64,000 nucleotides of DNA from Verticiella alkaliphila (GCF_018904615.1 NZ_JADCNH010000006.1:62001-126000), one strand, 5' to 3'; counted from the stretch's first letter, positions 47,703-56,360 are shown. Notes: generated by a model not told the origin, from the letters alone. Numbers and translations: made by a program.

Positions 47703-49921
47703 CGGGTAGCGCCGTGATGCGGCAGCGAAAAATAGAACGTGGCGCCGTGATCGGGCTCGCCCTCTGCCCAGACGCGGCCATCGTGCCGCTCGATGATGCG
47801 ACGCACGCTGGCTAGACCAATACCGGTTCCTTCGAAGTCTTCCATGCGATGCAGGCGCTGGAATACGCCGAAGAGCTTGTTGGCGTACTTCATGTTGAAG
47901 CCGACGCCGTTGTCCTTCACGAAGATGACCACTTCATCGTCTCCCAGCTCGGCACCCACCTCGATGATAGCGGGATTGCGCTGCCGGGTGTACTTCACGG
48001 CATTGCCAAGGAGGTTACGTAGCGCCAGGTGCACGAAGGCGGCGTCGGCGAGCACCACGGGCAACGGGGCCACCTTCCACTGCACCACGCGGCCTTCCAG
48101 ATCCGGCGCCATTTCGCTGCGGATCGTGTCTACAAGGGCCTGCAGGCTGACATCGGAGTAGCGTAGCGCGGCCCGGCCCATCTGCGAGAAGCTCAGCAGA
48201 TTGTCGACCAGCGTGCCGGCAAAGCGTGCCGACTCCTCGATGTTGCTCAGAAAGCGCCGACCGCGCTCGGAGAGCTTCTCGCCCTCCGTGTCCGTCAAGA
48301 GCTCCGTATAGCCTGCGATGTGCCGCAGCGGCGCGCGCAGGTCATGCGATACGCTGTAGGAGAACGCTTCGAGTTCGCGGTTGCTCTCGGCCAGGTCCGA
48401 CGCGAGCTGGGCCTTTTCCTCGGCTTTGCGAAGGACGAGGCCGAGCACGGCGTTGCGCAGTTCGCGCGCCGCTTCGGCATCGACGTCCACCCAGCGACGT
48501 GAGTAACCGTGCACGGTCTCCTGCCACAGCGAAAAGCTGTGGCGCGGCGAAAGCCGGCCGGCCGTGTCCTGGAGCTTTTCGGGCTTGCCGGCCCAGTTCA
48601 CGGTCTGGACCTGCTCCTGCCGGAACCACAGCAGATAATGCGAGTGCAGCGACGAGATAGGCACGGCGAGCACGCCCGCGCAGGCGTCGGCCAGCGTCGG
48701 GAGTTCGGGGATATCCTGGGAAACATTGATGGACTGGAACACGTCCTGCCCTTCGCGTGCGCCCAACCACTGGCACAGGGCCAGCACTGTCTCCCGAGAG
48801 GGCGCGAGACCAAAGCGTTCGCAGCGCTCCCCGGCCACCACCGCGGCACCGTCCGCTTCCACGAACGACACAAAGGTATCGGGCACCGACATCAGGCCGC
48901 GCGTCACGCTGTCGCAGTCGGACATGGCCGTGAGCATCGTGACGATGTCGCGGCGCAGACGAAACCGAGCCGACACCAGGGCGTGGCGCTCGCCCGCTTC
49001 GATCTGCAATGACAGGACGCGGCTCAGGAGTTCGCATGCCGTGCGCACGTGCAGCGGTACGTGCCGCGCCTGCAGGTGGTGGCAGGAGATGAGCCCCCAG
49101 AGCTCTCCATCGACGATGATGGACACCGACATGGACGCGAACGTGCCCATGTTCTTCATGTACTGCACGTGCACTGGTGACACGCTGCGCAGCACGGAGT
49201 AGCTCAGATCGAGGGGCCGATCGAGCGCAGGCTCGATGGGCGATGGCTCGTAATCGGCATCGTGAATGACGCGAATCCGGTTTCGCACGTAAAGATCGCG
49301 GGCCTGCGGCGGGATGTCGGACGCCGGAAAATGCAGGCCGTCATACGTTGCATAGCCTTCCGCACACGCCTCGGCAAGCACGTGCCCATGGCCTTCCGCA
49401 TCGAAGTCATACGCCAGGACGCGACCGAAGCCCGTGACGCGCTGAATCTCCTGGACCGCGAGCTCGCACATGGCGCGCACGTCCTGCGCCGCCTGCAATC
49501 GAGGCAGAAAGGTGCGCACCAGCGGGTACAGCGTCTCGTGAATCTGGACGAGATCGTCCGCCGGCTCGAACTCGACCACGAAGGCGTCATCCACGCGATG
49601 CACGAGCAGCGCGACGCGCCGGCCACCGTCGATCGCCACATCACCCAGATGCGTGGCACCGCCTTCCAGCAGCACAGGCCGCGCGCTCAGCAGAGCCGCC
49701 GCCTCGGGGGCCACTTCCGACAGCGTCCGGCCGAGGATGGCGTCGGTCGGACGATAAAACCACATGGCCGCATTCCGGCTGGCCTGCAGAATGGTGCCGT
49801 CGGACGCGCCAACGACGAGTAGGACGCCATGCGGCTGGATACTGCCCGGGATATGGATCGGCTCGCGCGCGCACTCCTCGGCATCCTGATGGATGAACTT
49901 GTCACGTGGGCTCGAGGCCAA
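47699..49921 (-). CDS. bphP: Bacteriophytochrome (red/far-red light-sensing histidine kinase)
   Basis: A TTG at 49921 is chosen because AAGGAG lies 6 bases upstream and the protein then begins MASSPRDKFIHQDAEEC, giving 740 aa with the biliverdin-binding Cys at position 17, as in other bacteriophytochromes. Domains: PAS (REPIHIPGSIQPHGVLLV), GAF with the chromophore-pocket motif FPASDIPPQARDLY, PHY with the tongue motif SPRHSFSLWQETVHG, then HisKA (SYSVSHDLRAPLRHIAGY, His about 526) and HATPase (NLLGNAVKYT; FEGTGIGLASVRRI). It senses red/far-red light and should phosphorylate the coupled Rcp1-like regulator. No haem oxygenase gene (bphO) is in the window, so biliverdin must come from elsewhere. 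Confidence 0.96.
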   Translation of the reverse strand: MASSPRDKFIHQDAEECAREPIHIPGSIQPHGVLLVVGASDGTILQASRNAAMWFYRPTDAILGRTLSEVAPEAAALLSARPVLLEGGATHLGDVAIDGGRRVALLVHRVDDAFVVEFEPADDLVQIHETLYPLVRTFLPRLQAAQDVRAMCELAVQEIQRVTGFGRVLAYDFDAEGHGHVLAEACAEGYATYDGLHFPASDIPPQARDLYVRNRIRVIHDADYEPSPIEPALDRPLDLSYSVLRSVSPVHVQYMKNMGTFASMSVSIIVDGELWGLISCHHLQARHVPLHVRTACELLSRVLSLQIEAGERHALVSARFRLRRDIVTMLTAMSDCDSVTRGLMSVPDTFVSFVEADGAAVVAGERCERFGLAPSRETVLALCQWLGAREGQDVFQSINVSQDIPELPTLADACAGVLAVPISSLHSHYLLWFRQEQVQTVNWAGKPEKLQDTAGRLSPRHSFSLWQETVHGYSRRWVDVDAEAARELRNAVLGLVLRKAEEKAQLASDLAESNRELEAFSYSVSHDLRAPLRHIAGYTELLTDTEGEKLSERGRRFLSNIEESARFAGTLVDNLLSFSQMGRAALRYSDVSLQALVDTIRSEMAPDLEGRVVQWKVAPLPVVLADAAFVHLALRNLLGNAVKYTRQRNPAIIEVGAELGDDEVVIFVKDNGVGFNMKYANKLFGVFQRLHRMEDFEGTGIGLASVRRIIERHDGRVWAEGEPDHGATFYFSLPHHGATR

Positions 49922-50027
49922 TCCCAACTCCTTGATGAACGGGCACCGGCGCGAGCCCGTGACGGGCCGCGCGCCAGGGCCGCCTAGCGTGGGCGTATTG
50001 TACGCAACCCGCGTCGGGTCCGCGGTC

Positions 50028-50606
50028 TCAGTGGGCCGTCGCCGGCAACTTGTCGGTGAGCACTGGCGAATGCACCGGGTCGAAGTCAACCCACTGGCCG
50101 TCGCGCCACTGGCCTTCGGCTTGCTCGATATCAAGGCCGCCGGCGTCACGCAGCGTGCGCACGGCCTGCGTCTCGGTGGTGGCGTCGACGCGCACGGCAG
50201 CCATCACACCCGCCTGTCGGCGCCCGGTGGGCCGACCCGGCTGGCGCGCAGGACGTCGATGCTTGGTCGCGATGAGCGCCCCCAGCAACGAGCCGATGTA
50301 GGCCCCGAGCAAAGTCGTCACGAAGAGGATCCAGGGCGAGATGGAAAAGCCGTAGCGAATGACCAGACCCACGACGAGACCGACCAGCCCAAGCCCCACG
50401 GCACCGATGATGGCCCCCTTGGGCGAGTGCTTGGCGGCCGGATCATTCGTGCGATCGCCACCGACAGGATAGCTGCCGTGCTCCCCAGGCTGGGTCACGA
50501 AGAATACCGAGATCGCGTCGGCCGCGAACTGCGACCGCTGCAAGGCCAACGACGCCTGCTCGGCAGCCTCGAAGGTGTCGAATCGTGCGGCAACAATCCT
50601 GGACAT
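50028..50606 (-). CDS. Hypothetical membrane protein, general-stress-like
   Basis: A 192-aa protein with GGAGGAGAACC directly ahead of the ATG at 50606. The N-terminal 50 residues (RIVAARFDTFEAAEQASLAL) resemble a small alpha/beta module seen in general stress proteins that respond to envelope or redox stress. Two hydrophobic glycine-rich helices follow (GAIIGAVGLGLVGLVVGLVI; ISPWILFVTTLLGAYIGSLL), then a second copy-like soluble module (VMAAVRVDATTETQAVRTL). It resembles COG3861-type or GlsB-like stress proteins only loosely, so no name is given. It ends a run of five small minus-strand genes with near-identical ribosome binding sites. Confidence 0.75.
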   Translation of the reverse strand: MSRIVAARFDTFEAAEQASLALQRSQFAADAISVFFVTQPGEHGSYPVGGDRTNDPAAKHSPKGAIIGAVGLGLVGLVVGLVIRYGFSISPWILFVTTLLGAYIGSLLGALIATKHRRPARQPGRPTGRRQAGVMAAVRVDATTETQAVRTLRDAGGLDIEQAEGQWRDGQWVDFDPVHSPVLTDKLPATAH

Positions 50607-50658
50607 GGTTCTCCTCCTCATTCGGGTGATGGCGTCTCTCCTTCCGGACGCCCTGGCG

Positions 50659-50820
50659 CTAGCGGACCGGCGGCTCTGCCGGCGGGGCACTGGGTGGCGG
50701 CGGCTCAGACGGCGGATGGCCCGGCGCTGGCGGCGGATCCTGCACCGGCGGATCGCCGGCGGGAGAAATCGGCGGGTCGCCGACGGGCGGCGGCGTGGGC
50801 GTGGTGTCATCCTGGCTCAT
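50659..50820 (-). CDS. Small proline-rich hypothetical protein
   Basis: A 53-aa protein from the ATG at 50820, with AGGAGA 7 bases upstream. About 45 percent of residues are Pro, in motifs such as VGDPPISPAGDPPVQDPPPA. It is expected to be disordered. No homologue is recognised. Its strong ribosome binding site and position among small stress-type genes argue for a real gene despite the low complexity. Confidence 0.55.
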   Translation of the reverse strand: MSQDDTTPTPPPVGDPPISPAGDPPVQDPPPAPGHPPSEPPPPSAPPAEPPVR

Positions 50821-50875
50821 GCAATCTCCTCGTGGACAGCGTCGAGGCGACACAAGGTTCGCCCCGACGCTCGAT

Positions 50876-51223
50876 TCAACGACGCTGGGTCAGCAGGCAG
50901 GCGATCACGACGCCGGCCACGGCGGCAGCGATGCCGGCCACGGTGCCGGGGTGGCTGCGCACGTAGGTCTGTGCGGTGTTCACGTAGCCAGAGGCGGACT
51001 CCGCCACGTCGTGATACCCGCGGCGCACCTGCGTGCCTACGTCATCGGCCCAATCGCGGACCTGTTCCACGCCGCGGCCCACGCGACCGTGCGAGGCGTC
51101 GGCTTCCTGGCGCACCTGGCGGCCCGAGGCACGCAGCATCTCTTCCACGCCTTCGAGGAGGTCATGAAAGCCTTCGGACACCTTGCGGCGGCTGGCGTTG
51201 ATATCTTTGCTATTGAAGTTCAT
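50876..51223 (-). CDS. DUF883 (ElaB/YqjD/YgaM-type) membrane-anchored protein
   Basis: A 115-aa protein with AGGAGA upstream of the ATG at 51223. A charged helical N-terminal part (GFHDLLEGVEEMLRASGRQV; VEQVRDWADDVGTQVRRGYH) leads to one C-terminal transmembrane helix (GTVAGIAAAVAGVVIACLL) and a basic tail (TQRR). This is the ElaB/YqjD/YgaM layout. In E. coli these are RpoS-dependent, tail-anchored inner-membrane proteins that bind ribosomes in stationary phase. A stationary-phase or envelope-stress role fits the neighbouring genes. Confidence 0.88.
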   Translation of the reverse strand: MNFNSKDINASRRKVSEGFHDLLEGVEEMLRASGRQVRQEADASHGRVGRGVEQVRDWADDVGTQVRRGYHDVAESASGYVNTAQTYVRSHPGTVAGIAAAVAGVVIACLLTQRR

Positions 51224-51260
51224 CCGGGCATTCTCCTGACAAGTTCGTGAGTGGACGGGC

Positions 51261-51422
51261 TCAGCGGCGCATCAGCCCCATGACCAGCGTCACGACGAAG
51301 ATCACGAGGAAGATGAAGAACAGAATCTTGGCGATGCTCGCTGCACCCGCGGCGATACCGCCGAACCCGAAGAACGCAGCAATCAAAGCGATCACGAAGA
51401 ACACGACGGCGTAATACAACAT
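51261..51422 (-). CDS. DUF1328 small membrane protein (YtjA family)
   Basis: A 53-aa protein from the ATG at 51422, with CAGGAG 8 bases upstream. It starts [20 protein letters not shown] and continues [20 protein letters not shown], almost entirely hydrophobic with a conserved Gly-rich turn, ending in RR. This matches DUF1328/YtjA proteins, tiny two-helix membrane proteins of unknown function often found with osmotic- or envelope-stress genes. Confidence 0.88.
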   Translation of the reverse strand: MLYYAVVFFVIALIAAFFGFGGIAAGAASIAKILFFIFLVIFVVTLVMGLMRR

Positions 51423-51471
51423 GGTGGTACTCCTGAGGAAAGGTGCTTACAGTCCAGCAAACAGCGTGCCG

Positions 51472-51714
51472 CTAGCCTCGTCCCGTGCTCGGCGGTATGG
51501 CCTTCTCGCGTCGGCCTTGGCTACCCCGCAGATCGGTATCCTCCTGCCCGTTGTCGATGTCCGCCTTGGCCTGTCGCATGACATCACGCGGCTCGCTGGC
51601 CTGGCTGCCGGACGACTCGTCGTGCTCGTGCGGCAGCTTGGGGCGCTTTTCGCCGACATGATTCTGTTCGGCAGTCTCGCCGCGGCGCTCGGAGGGGTCC
51701 TTAGGCTGTGTCAT
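51472..51714 (-). CDS. Small hydrophilic hypothetical protein
   Basis: An 80-aa, highly charged protein (MTQPKDPSERRGETAEQNHV; LPHEHDESSGSQASEPRDVM) with no hydrophobic segment, probably disordered. GAGGAGA 6 bases upstream of the ATG at 51714 supports translation, and this ribosome binding site is nearly the same as those of the following genes. No function is recognised; hydrophilin-like stress proteins have similar composition. It is the first gene of the five-gene run and is divergent from the LysR gene. Confidence 0.7.
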   Translation of the reverse strand: MTQPKDPSERRGETAEQNHVGEKRPKLPHEHDESSGSQASEPRDVMRQAKADIDNGQEDTDLRGSQGRREKAIPPSTGRG

Positions 51715-51790
51715 GGCGTATTCTCCTCATGGGATGGCTGAAGACGTGAGCCCTGCCCATGCAAGAAACGGACCCTGCAACCGGAATTCC

Positions 51791-52831
51791 ATGCCTGACT
51801 CTGCCGAGCACGACCTGCCGGGGCTTCGACCGACAAGCCTCAGGGATCTGAACGATCTCTACTATTTCGCCCGCGTCGTGGACGATGGCGGATTCAGCGC
51901 CGCTGCCCGCGCTCTGGAAGTGTCCAAGTCGCACCTGAGCCGGCGCGTGGCGGCGCTCGAGCAGCGTCTGGGCCTGCGCCTGCTTCAGCGCAGCACGCGC
52001 AAGCTCATCCCGACGGAGGCCGGTGAGCGTTATCTGGGGTATTGCCGGATTATCGCGGAGACGGCGCAGGAGGCGGACGAGGCGATGCTGGACCTGCTTG
52101 CCGAGCCGACGGGGCCCGTCACGCTGAGCGCGCCGATCGGTCTGGCCCAGGCGGTGTTGCCCGTGGTATTACCCGGCTTTTTGCGGGCGTACCCGAAGGT
52201 GACACTGCGCGTGCACGCGACCGCCACGATCGTGGATCTGTTCCAGGACCGGGTGGACATCGCGTTGCGCGTACGCGAGAAAGTCGAAGAAGACGCCAAC
52301 GTCATCGTGCGACGCTACGGCGTGAGCGAACTGAGCCTCGTCGCCAGCCGGGACTACATCGCACGCTGCGGCGCGCCCACCTCACCTTCAGACTTGCGGG
52401 ACCACACGACCGTGAGCTGGGATGCTGCGAGCACGGGCGCCGATACGTGGCGGCTGTACGACCCTTCCGGCCAGGCGCTGGATGTCGTGCATTACCCAAG
52501 ACTCGTGTGCGCCGAGTTCCAGGCATTGCTGGAGAGCGTGCGCAGCGGCGAAGGCATAGGCCTTCTGCCCCATAAGCTGTGGCGACGGGTGGATAACGGC
52601 TCAGGGAATCTGGTGCCACTACTGCCGGATTGGCGCGCACCGGAGGGCATCGTCTACGGCGCGTATGCCTCCCGGCGCGGGATGGTGCCCGCCGTGCGGG
52701 TGCTCATCGACTACCTCGCGGAGCACCTGACGGCCTTGTTGCAGTCTTCGGATCAGGAGATGCCGGATCCACCGCATGTCGCGCTGGGCGAGCGCCGGGT
52801 GCGACCGGTCGCCATCCCAATGTCGGACTGA
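51791..52831 (+). CDS. LysR-family transcriptional regulator
   Basis: From the ATG at 51791 the protein has 346 aa; the frame is open to 51713, but the LysR homology begins after residue 20. The N-terminal winged helix-turn-helix reads LNDLYYFARVVDDGGFSAAA and ALEVSKSHLSRRVAALEQRL, followed by RSTRKLIPTEAG. The effector domain starts at GPVTLSAPIGLAQAVLPVVL. This sequence type is close to the group that includes DmlR/AaeR and PA0477-like regulators, several of which control adjacent redox or pirin-type genes. It is divergent from the small stress-gene run, which makes that cluster a candidate target. It ends 1 base before the convergent DUF4148 gene. Confidence 0.93.
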   Translation: MPDSAEHDLPGLRPTSLRDLNDLYYFARVVDDGGFSAAARALEVSKSHLSRRVAALEQRLGLRLLQRSTRKLIPTEAGERYLGYCRIIAETAQEADEAMLDLLAEPTGPVTLSAPIGLAQAVLPVVLPGFLRAYPKVTLRVHATATIVDLFQDRVDIALRVREKVEEDANVIVRRYGVSELSLVASRDYIARCGAPTSPSDLRDHTTVSWDAASTGADTWRLYDPSGQALDVVHYPRLVCAEFQALLESVRSGEGIGLLPHKLWRRVDNGSGNLVPLLPDWRAPEGIVYGAYASRRGMVPAVRVLIDYLAEHLTALLQSSDQEMPDPPHVALGERRVRPVAIPMSD

Positions 52832-52832
52832 T

Positions 52833-53171
52833 TTAGAAGGCGCCGGGGTAGTCGATCCCACTCGAGAGCATCGTGCCGTCTGCCACGGCCTGGTTCAGCT
52901 CGGCACGCACCTCAGCGCGGGTCTTGGCGGGTGCAGCGCTCGCATGCTGATAGGCCTGCGGATAGTCGGGCATGTCGCCCAGCTCGGTGCCGGTCACCGG
53001 AGTGGCCTGCAACTCGGCAACCACCTCGGCACGCGTCTTGGCCGGGGCATTCGACTTCACCATCACATTGGCGGGGTAGTCGGGCATTTCACCGATCGTG
53101 CTGGGTGCAGCGAACGCCTGGCCAGCCAGCATTGTTGCCGAAAGAAGCGAAATCGTAAGGACGTTTTTCAT
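52833..53171 (-). CDS. DUF4148 periplasmic protein with internal repeat
   Basis: A 112-aa protein from the ATG at 53171 with a signal peptide (MKNVLTISLLSATMLAGQAF, cleaved near AFA-AP). The mature part contains two copies of a 45-residue unit: GEMPDYPANVMVKSNAPAKT-RAEVVAEL and GDMPDYPQAYQHASAAPAKT-RAEVRAEL. DUF4148 proteins are a Burkholderiales hallmark, usually with one copy, and their function is unknown. It ends 1 base from the LysR gene on the opposite strand. The upstream region 53172-53324 holds a GTTGC-GCAAC stem and should carry its promoter. Confidence 0.85.
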   Translation of the reverse strand: MKNVLTISLLSATMLAGQAFAAPSTIGEMPDYPANVMVKSNAPAKTRAEVVAELQATPVTGTELGDMPDYPQAYQHASAAPAKTRAEVRAELNQAVADGTMLSSGIDYPGAF

Positions 53172-53324
53172 GATGGAGCCTCGTTCTGAGTTGCGGCGTT
53201 GATTCGCCATGACCCAGATTCTCCGGGTTTACCCGAGGTCCGATAAGTCCCTAAACCCTCAACTCATTGTTGCAGCACAGCAACGATGCGGGCACGAATG
53301 CAGAGCGTTGGGCCGTGCGCCGCC

Positions 53325-54104
53325 TCACACAGAAGGCGCAGTCCTGGCGAACAGACGATGGAAGTTCGCCGTCGTGGCATCGCCGATAGCCTGTGCGGTA
53401 CAGCCGCGCAGCGTGGCAATGTGCTCGGCCACGTGGCGCACGAAGCCAGGCTCGTTCGTCTTGCCGCGATACGGCACTGGCGCCAGGTACGGCGAATCGG
53501 TTTCGATCAGCAGGCGATCCAGCGGCAGGTTCACCGCCAGGGCATGAAGATCGCGCGCGCTCTTGAACGTCACGATGCCCGAGAGCGAGATCATGAAGTT
53601 CATGGCGATCGCGGCGTCGGCCACGGCCTGGGATTCCGTGAAGCAATGCATGACGCCGCCCACCTCGGCCGCGCCCTCCTCTGCCATGATGCGCAGGGTG
53701 TCTTCGGAGGCGGCGCGCGTGTGAATGATGAGGGGCAAGCCCGTTTCCCGCGCCGCGCGGATGTGCACCCGGAAGCGCTCGCGCTGCCACTCCAGATTGC
53801 CTTCGAGCCGATAATAATCCAGCCCGGTTTCACCGATCGCCACGACGCGCGGATGACTGCGTGCCTTGGCCACGAGATCCGCCACGGTGGGCTCGGCCAC
53901 GTCCTCGTAATCCGGGTGCACGCCCACGGAGGCCCACAGCCTGGGCTGGGCGTCGACCAGGGACATGAGCCCCGGCCAGTCATCCAGATTGACGCTCACG
54001 CACAAGGCCTGCTGCACGTCGTTCTCCTGCATGCGCGCGAGGATCTCGGGCAGGCGTTCACGCAACTGGGGAAAGTCGAGGTGGCAATGCGAATCGATGT
54101 ACAT
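53325..54104 (-). CDS. tatD: TatD-family metal-dependent hydrolase
   Basis: A 259-aa protein. Metal-binding and catalytic residues of the TatD family are visible: IDSHCHLDFPQL (HxH), IGETGLDYYR, LIIHTRAAS, MHCFTESQA and LIETDSPYLAP. TatD enzymes are cytoplasmic metal-dependent exonucleases/DNases with reported roles in DNA quality control. In many Burkholderiales tatD is close to holB; here a two-component system intervenes. It is the last gene of the minus-strand run mltG-tmk-holB-RR-HK-tatD, 53 bases after the kinase gene. Confidence 0.95.
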   Translation of the reverse strand: MYIDSHCHLDFPQLRERLPEILARMQENDVQQALCVSVNLDDWPGLMSLVDAQPRLWASVGVHPDYEDVAEPTVADLVAKARSHPRVVAIGETGLDYYRLEGNLEWQRERFRVHIRAARETGLPLIIHTRAASEDTLRIMAEEGAAEVGGVMHCFTESQAVADAAIAMNFMISLSGIVTFKSARDLHALAVNLPLDRLLIETDSPYLAPVPYRGKTNEPGFVRHVAEHIATLRGCTAQAIGDATTANFHRLFARTAPSV

Positions 54105-54157
54105 GGAGAGGCAGGCAGACGCGGTGCGCCGATGCGGGCAAACCCGTATTGTAGGCG

Positions 54158-55648
54158 TCAGGCGAGGCGCAGTCGCACGACGACACCCAGGCCATGGCCA
54201 CCCTCGGCATTCTCATCGCCGTCGCGAAGCTCGATCGTGCCGTTGCACCGCGTCACGAAAGTGCGGGCGATCGCCAGGCCCAGGCCCGCACCATCCGCCT
54301 GCGACGTGCCGATCCGACGGAAGCGTTCGAAGGCCTTCTCGCGCAGCGGCGCAGGAATGCCGGGGCCGGTGTCACGCACCGTGATCTCGGCCATCCCATC
54401 GCGCGCCCGCGCCGACACCGTGATACTGCCGCCTTCCGGCGTGTACTGGATTGCGTTGTGCAGGATGTTCGACACCGCTTCGACGATGGCCGATTCCATG
54501 GCGTGCACGCGCAGCGGCCCGCCCTCACCCGATTCGTCCCAGCCCAGATCCTGGTGCTTGGCCCAGGCGAGCGGCAAGTGCTGCACGGTGAGTTCGTGGG
54601 CCAGCCGGCGAGCGTCGAAGACGCTGCTGGGCGACATCGCAGGCGCTTGCCGGGCGTGTGCCAGCGCCAGCAATTGCGACGTGAGCCGCCCGCTGCGCTC
54701 GAGTTGCGCGAGGATGGCATCCAGGCTCTGCCGCGTGCGCGGCGTACCGGGCTCGCGCAAGGCGTACTCCACCTGAGTGCGCATGATGGCCAGCGGCGTG
54801 CGCAACTGGTGGGAGGCATCGGCGAGGAACTGCGCCTGGGCATCGAGCAGCGTGCGCAGCCGCTGCACGTGGTGATTGATGGCGCGCACGAGCGGTGCGA
54901 TCTCCTCCGGGATGCTGGACGTGTCCAGCGGCGTGAGATCGCCTGGCACGCGGCTGCGCACTTCGTCGCTCAACCGGCTCAAGGGACGCAGCCCGAGATA
55001 CACGCCAAAGAGCAGCATGCCGATGAGCACCGCGATGGTGATCACATTGCGGCGCAGCGTGTCGGCCCAGGCCTGGCGCTGCAGTGCGCTGCGCGCAGCG
55101 GTCGATTCGGCCACCTGCACGAGCAGCTGCGGGCCCCAGACGTCGGCCCGCGAGAGCGGACGCGACAGGGCCACGACCCGCACCGGGTCCGAGCGATAGG
55201 CCGTGTTGTAGAAGATCGGCTCCACCCCGCTTGGCCAGCCATTGGGCAGCGGCAGATCGCGCATGCCGGCGACGGTGGTGAGTGTTGCCGACTCAAGCTC
55301 AGCCACGTTGGGCTGGAGCCAGACGGGACGTCGTTCGTGCGGCGCCTTCAGGCGCGGCAGGTCCACCAGGGTGACGCGATAGTAGACGCGCTGGCCGGGC
55401 GCGGATTCGAGCATGGCCAGTGCCAGCTGCGGCACGTCGAGGTGGACGCCGCCCTCGGGTGCGGGCGTCGCGCTGTTGCTCAAGGCCAGGGCCGGGCCGA
55501 GCAATGCCCGATCATAGGCATCGTCGGTGGTCCGGTGCAGCATCTGGTAGTCGCTCCAGATGTCGAACATGAGGAGCGCCACCACGCTCGGCACCAGCAG
55601 GGCGAGCAAGGTCGTCTTCAGGCGCGGCCTGCGACTAGGCCACGTCAT
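54158..55648 (-). CDS. Sensor histidine kinase, TctE/QseC-like
   Basis: A 496-aa membrane kinase: an N-terminal transmembrane helix (TTLLALLVPSVVALLMFDIW), a periplasmic domain of about 150 residues, a second helix (VITIAVLIGMLLFGVYLGL), a HAMP-like linker, HisKA (FLADASHQLRTPLAIMRTQV, His about 280) and HATPase (NILHNAIQYT; DGAGLGLAIARTFV). The periplasmic part resembles the 2CSK_N sensor of TctE, which senses tricarboxylates, but the ligand here is not known. Its start overlaps the response-regulator end by 14 bases, so the pair is co-expressed. Confidence 0.93.
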   Translation of the reverse strand: MTWPSRRPRLKTTLLALLVPSVVALLMFDIWSDYQMLHRTTDDAYDRALLGPALALSNSATPAPEGGVHLDVPQLALAMLESAPGQRVYYRVTLVDLPRLKAPHERRPVWLQPNVAELESATLTTVAGMRDLPLPNGWPSGVEPIFYNTAYRSDPVRVVALSRPLSRADVWGPQLLVQVAESTAARSALQRQAWADTLRRNVITIAVLIGMLLFGVYLGLRPLSRLSDEVRSRVPGDLTPLDTSSIPEEIAPLVRAINHHVQRLRTLLDAQAQFLADASHQLRTPLAIMRTQVEYALREPGTPRTRQSLDAILAQLERSGRLTSQLLALAHARQAPAMSPSSVFDARRLAHELTVQHLPLAWAKHQDLGWDESGEGGPLRVHAMESAIVEAVSNILHNAIQYTPEGGSITVSARARDGMAEITVRDTGPGIPAPLREKAFERFRRIGTSQADGAGLGLAIARTFVTRCNGTIELRDGDENAEGGHGLGVVVRLRLA

Positions 55649-56360
55649 CCGCGCCAGCCTCCAGCATGTAGCCCAATCCGCGCACCGTCACGATCCGCAC
55701 GGCTTCGCCGAGCTTCTTGCGCAGGCGATGCACCACGACCTCGATGGCCTCCGGGCCCGTGTCGTCGGCGTTCTCGAACACCTGCGAGAAGAGATCCTGA
55801 CGCGAGACCGGCCGGCCGCTGTGCTGCAGAAGAATCATGAGCGCGGCGTACTCGCGACGCGTGACTGCCAGCGCCCGATCATCGAGCAGGAATACCTTGG
55901 CTTGATCATCGAACATGAGCGAGCCGCAGCGCAGGCGCGGATAGGAGCCGCCGTGGCTGCGCCGCATCAGGGCCGACAGGCGCGCCTCCAGTTCGGCGAG
56001 CGCGAAGGGCTTGACCAGGAAGTCGTCTGCACCCAGCCGCAGACCGCGGACGCGATCGCTCAGGCTGCCTTGCGCCGTCAGGATGAGAATGGGCGTGCGA
56101 TCGTTGCGCTGACGGATGTCGCCCAGAAGGCTCATGCCATCGCCATCCGGCAAACGCAGATCCAGCAAGATGGCCGCGAAGGTACCACCCAGGAGCGCCT
56201 GGCTCGCGGCGGCAGCGCTGCTCGCGTGTTCGATCACGAACCCGCTCTCGGTCAAGGCACGGATGAGCCACGCGGCAAGCTCGTGCTCGTCTTCCACGAG
56301 CAGCACTCGCATGGCGGCATCTGCCGTGTCGCGCTCATCGGTCGTGCGTTGTGCGCTCAT
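55635..56360 (-). CDS. OmpR-family response regulator, TctD/QseB-like
   Basis: From the ATG at 56360, which overlaps the holB stop (ATGA), the protein has 241 aa; an in-frame ATG at 56312 (MRVLLVEDEHEL) is the other candidate. The receiver has the acidic pocket LLVEDEHELAAWLI, Asp about 67 in ILLDLRLPDGDG and Lys in FLVKPFALAELEA. The C-terminal winged helix (LAVTRREYAALMILLQHSGR; PEAIEVVVHRLRKKL) is OmpR-type. The coupling to holB, a replication gene, is an odd arrangement, more likely from insertion into the operon than from function. Confidence 0.93.
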   Translation of the reverse strand: MSAQRTTDERDTADAAMRVLLVEDEHELAAWLIRALTESGFVIEHASSAAAASQALLGGTFAAILLDLRLPDGDGMSLLGDIRQRNDRTPILILTAQGSLSDRVRGLRLGADDFLVKPFALAELEARLSALMRRSHGGSYPRLRCGSLMFDDQAKVFLLDDRALAVTRREYAALMILLQHSGRPVSRQDLFSQVFENADDTGPEAIEVVVHRLRKKLGEAVRIVTVRGLGYMLEAGADDVA

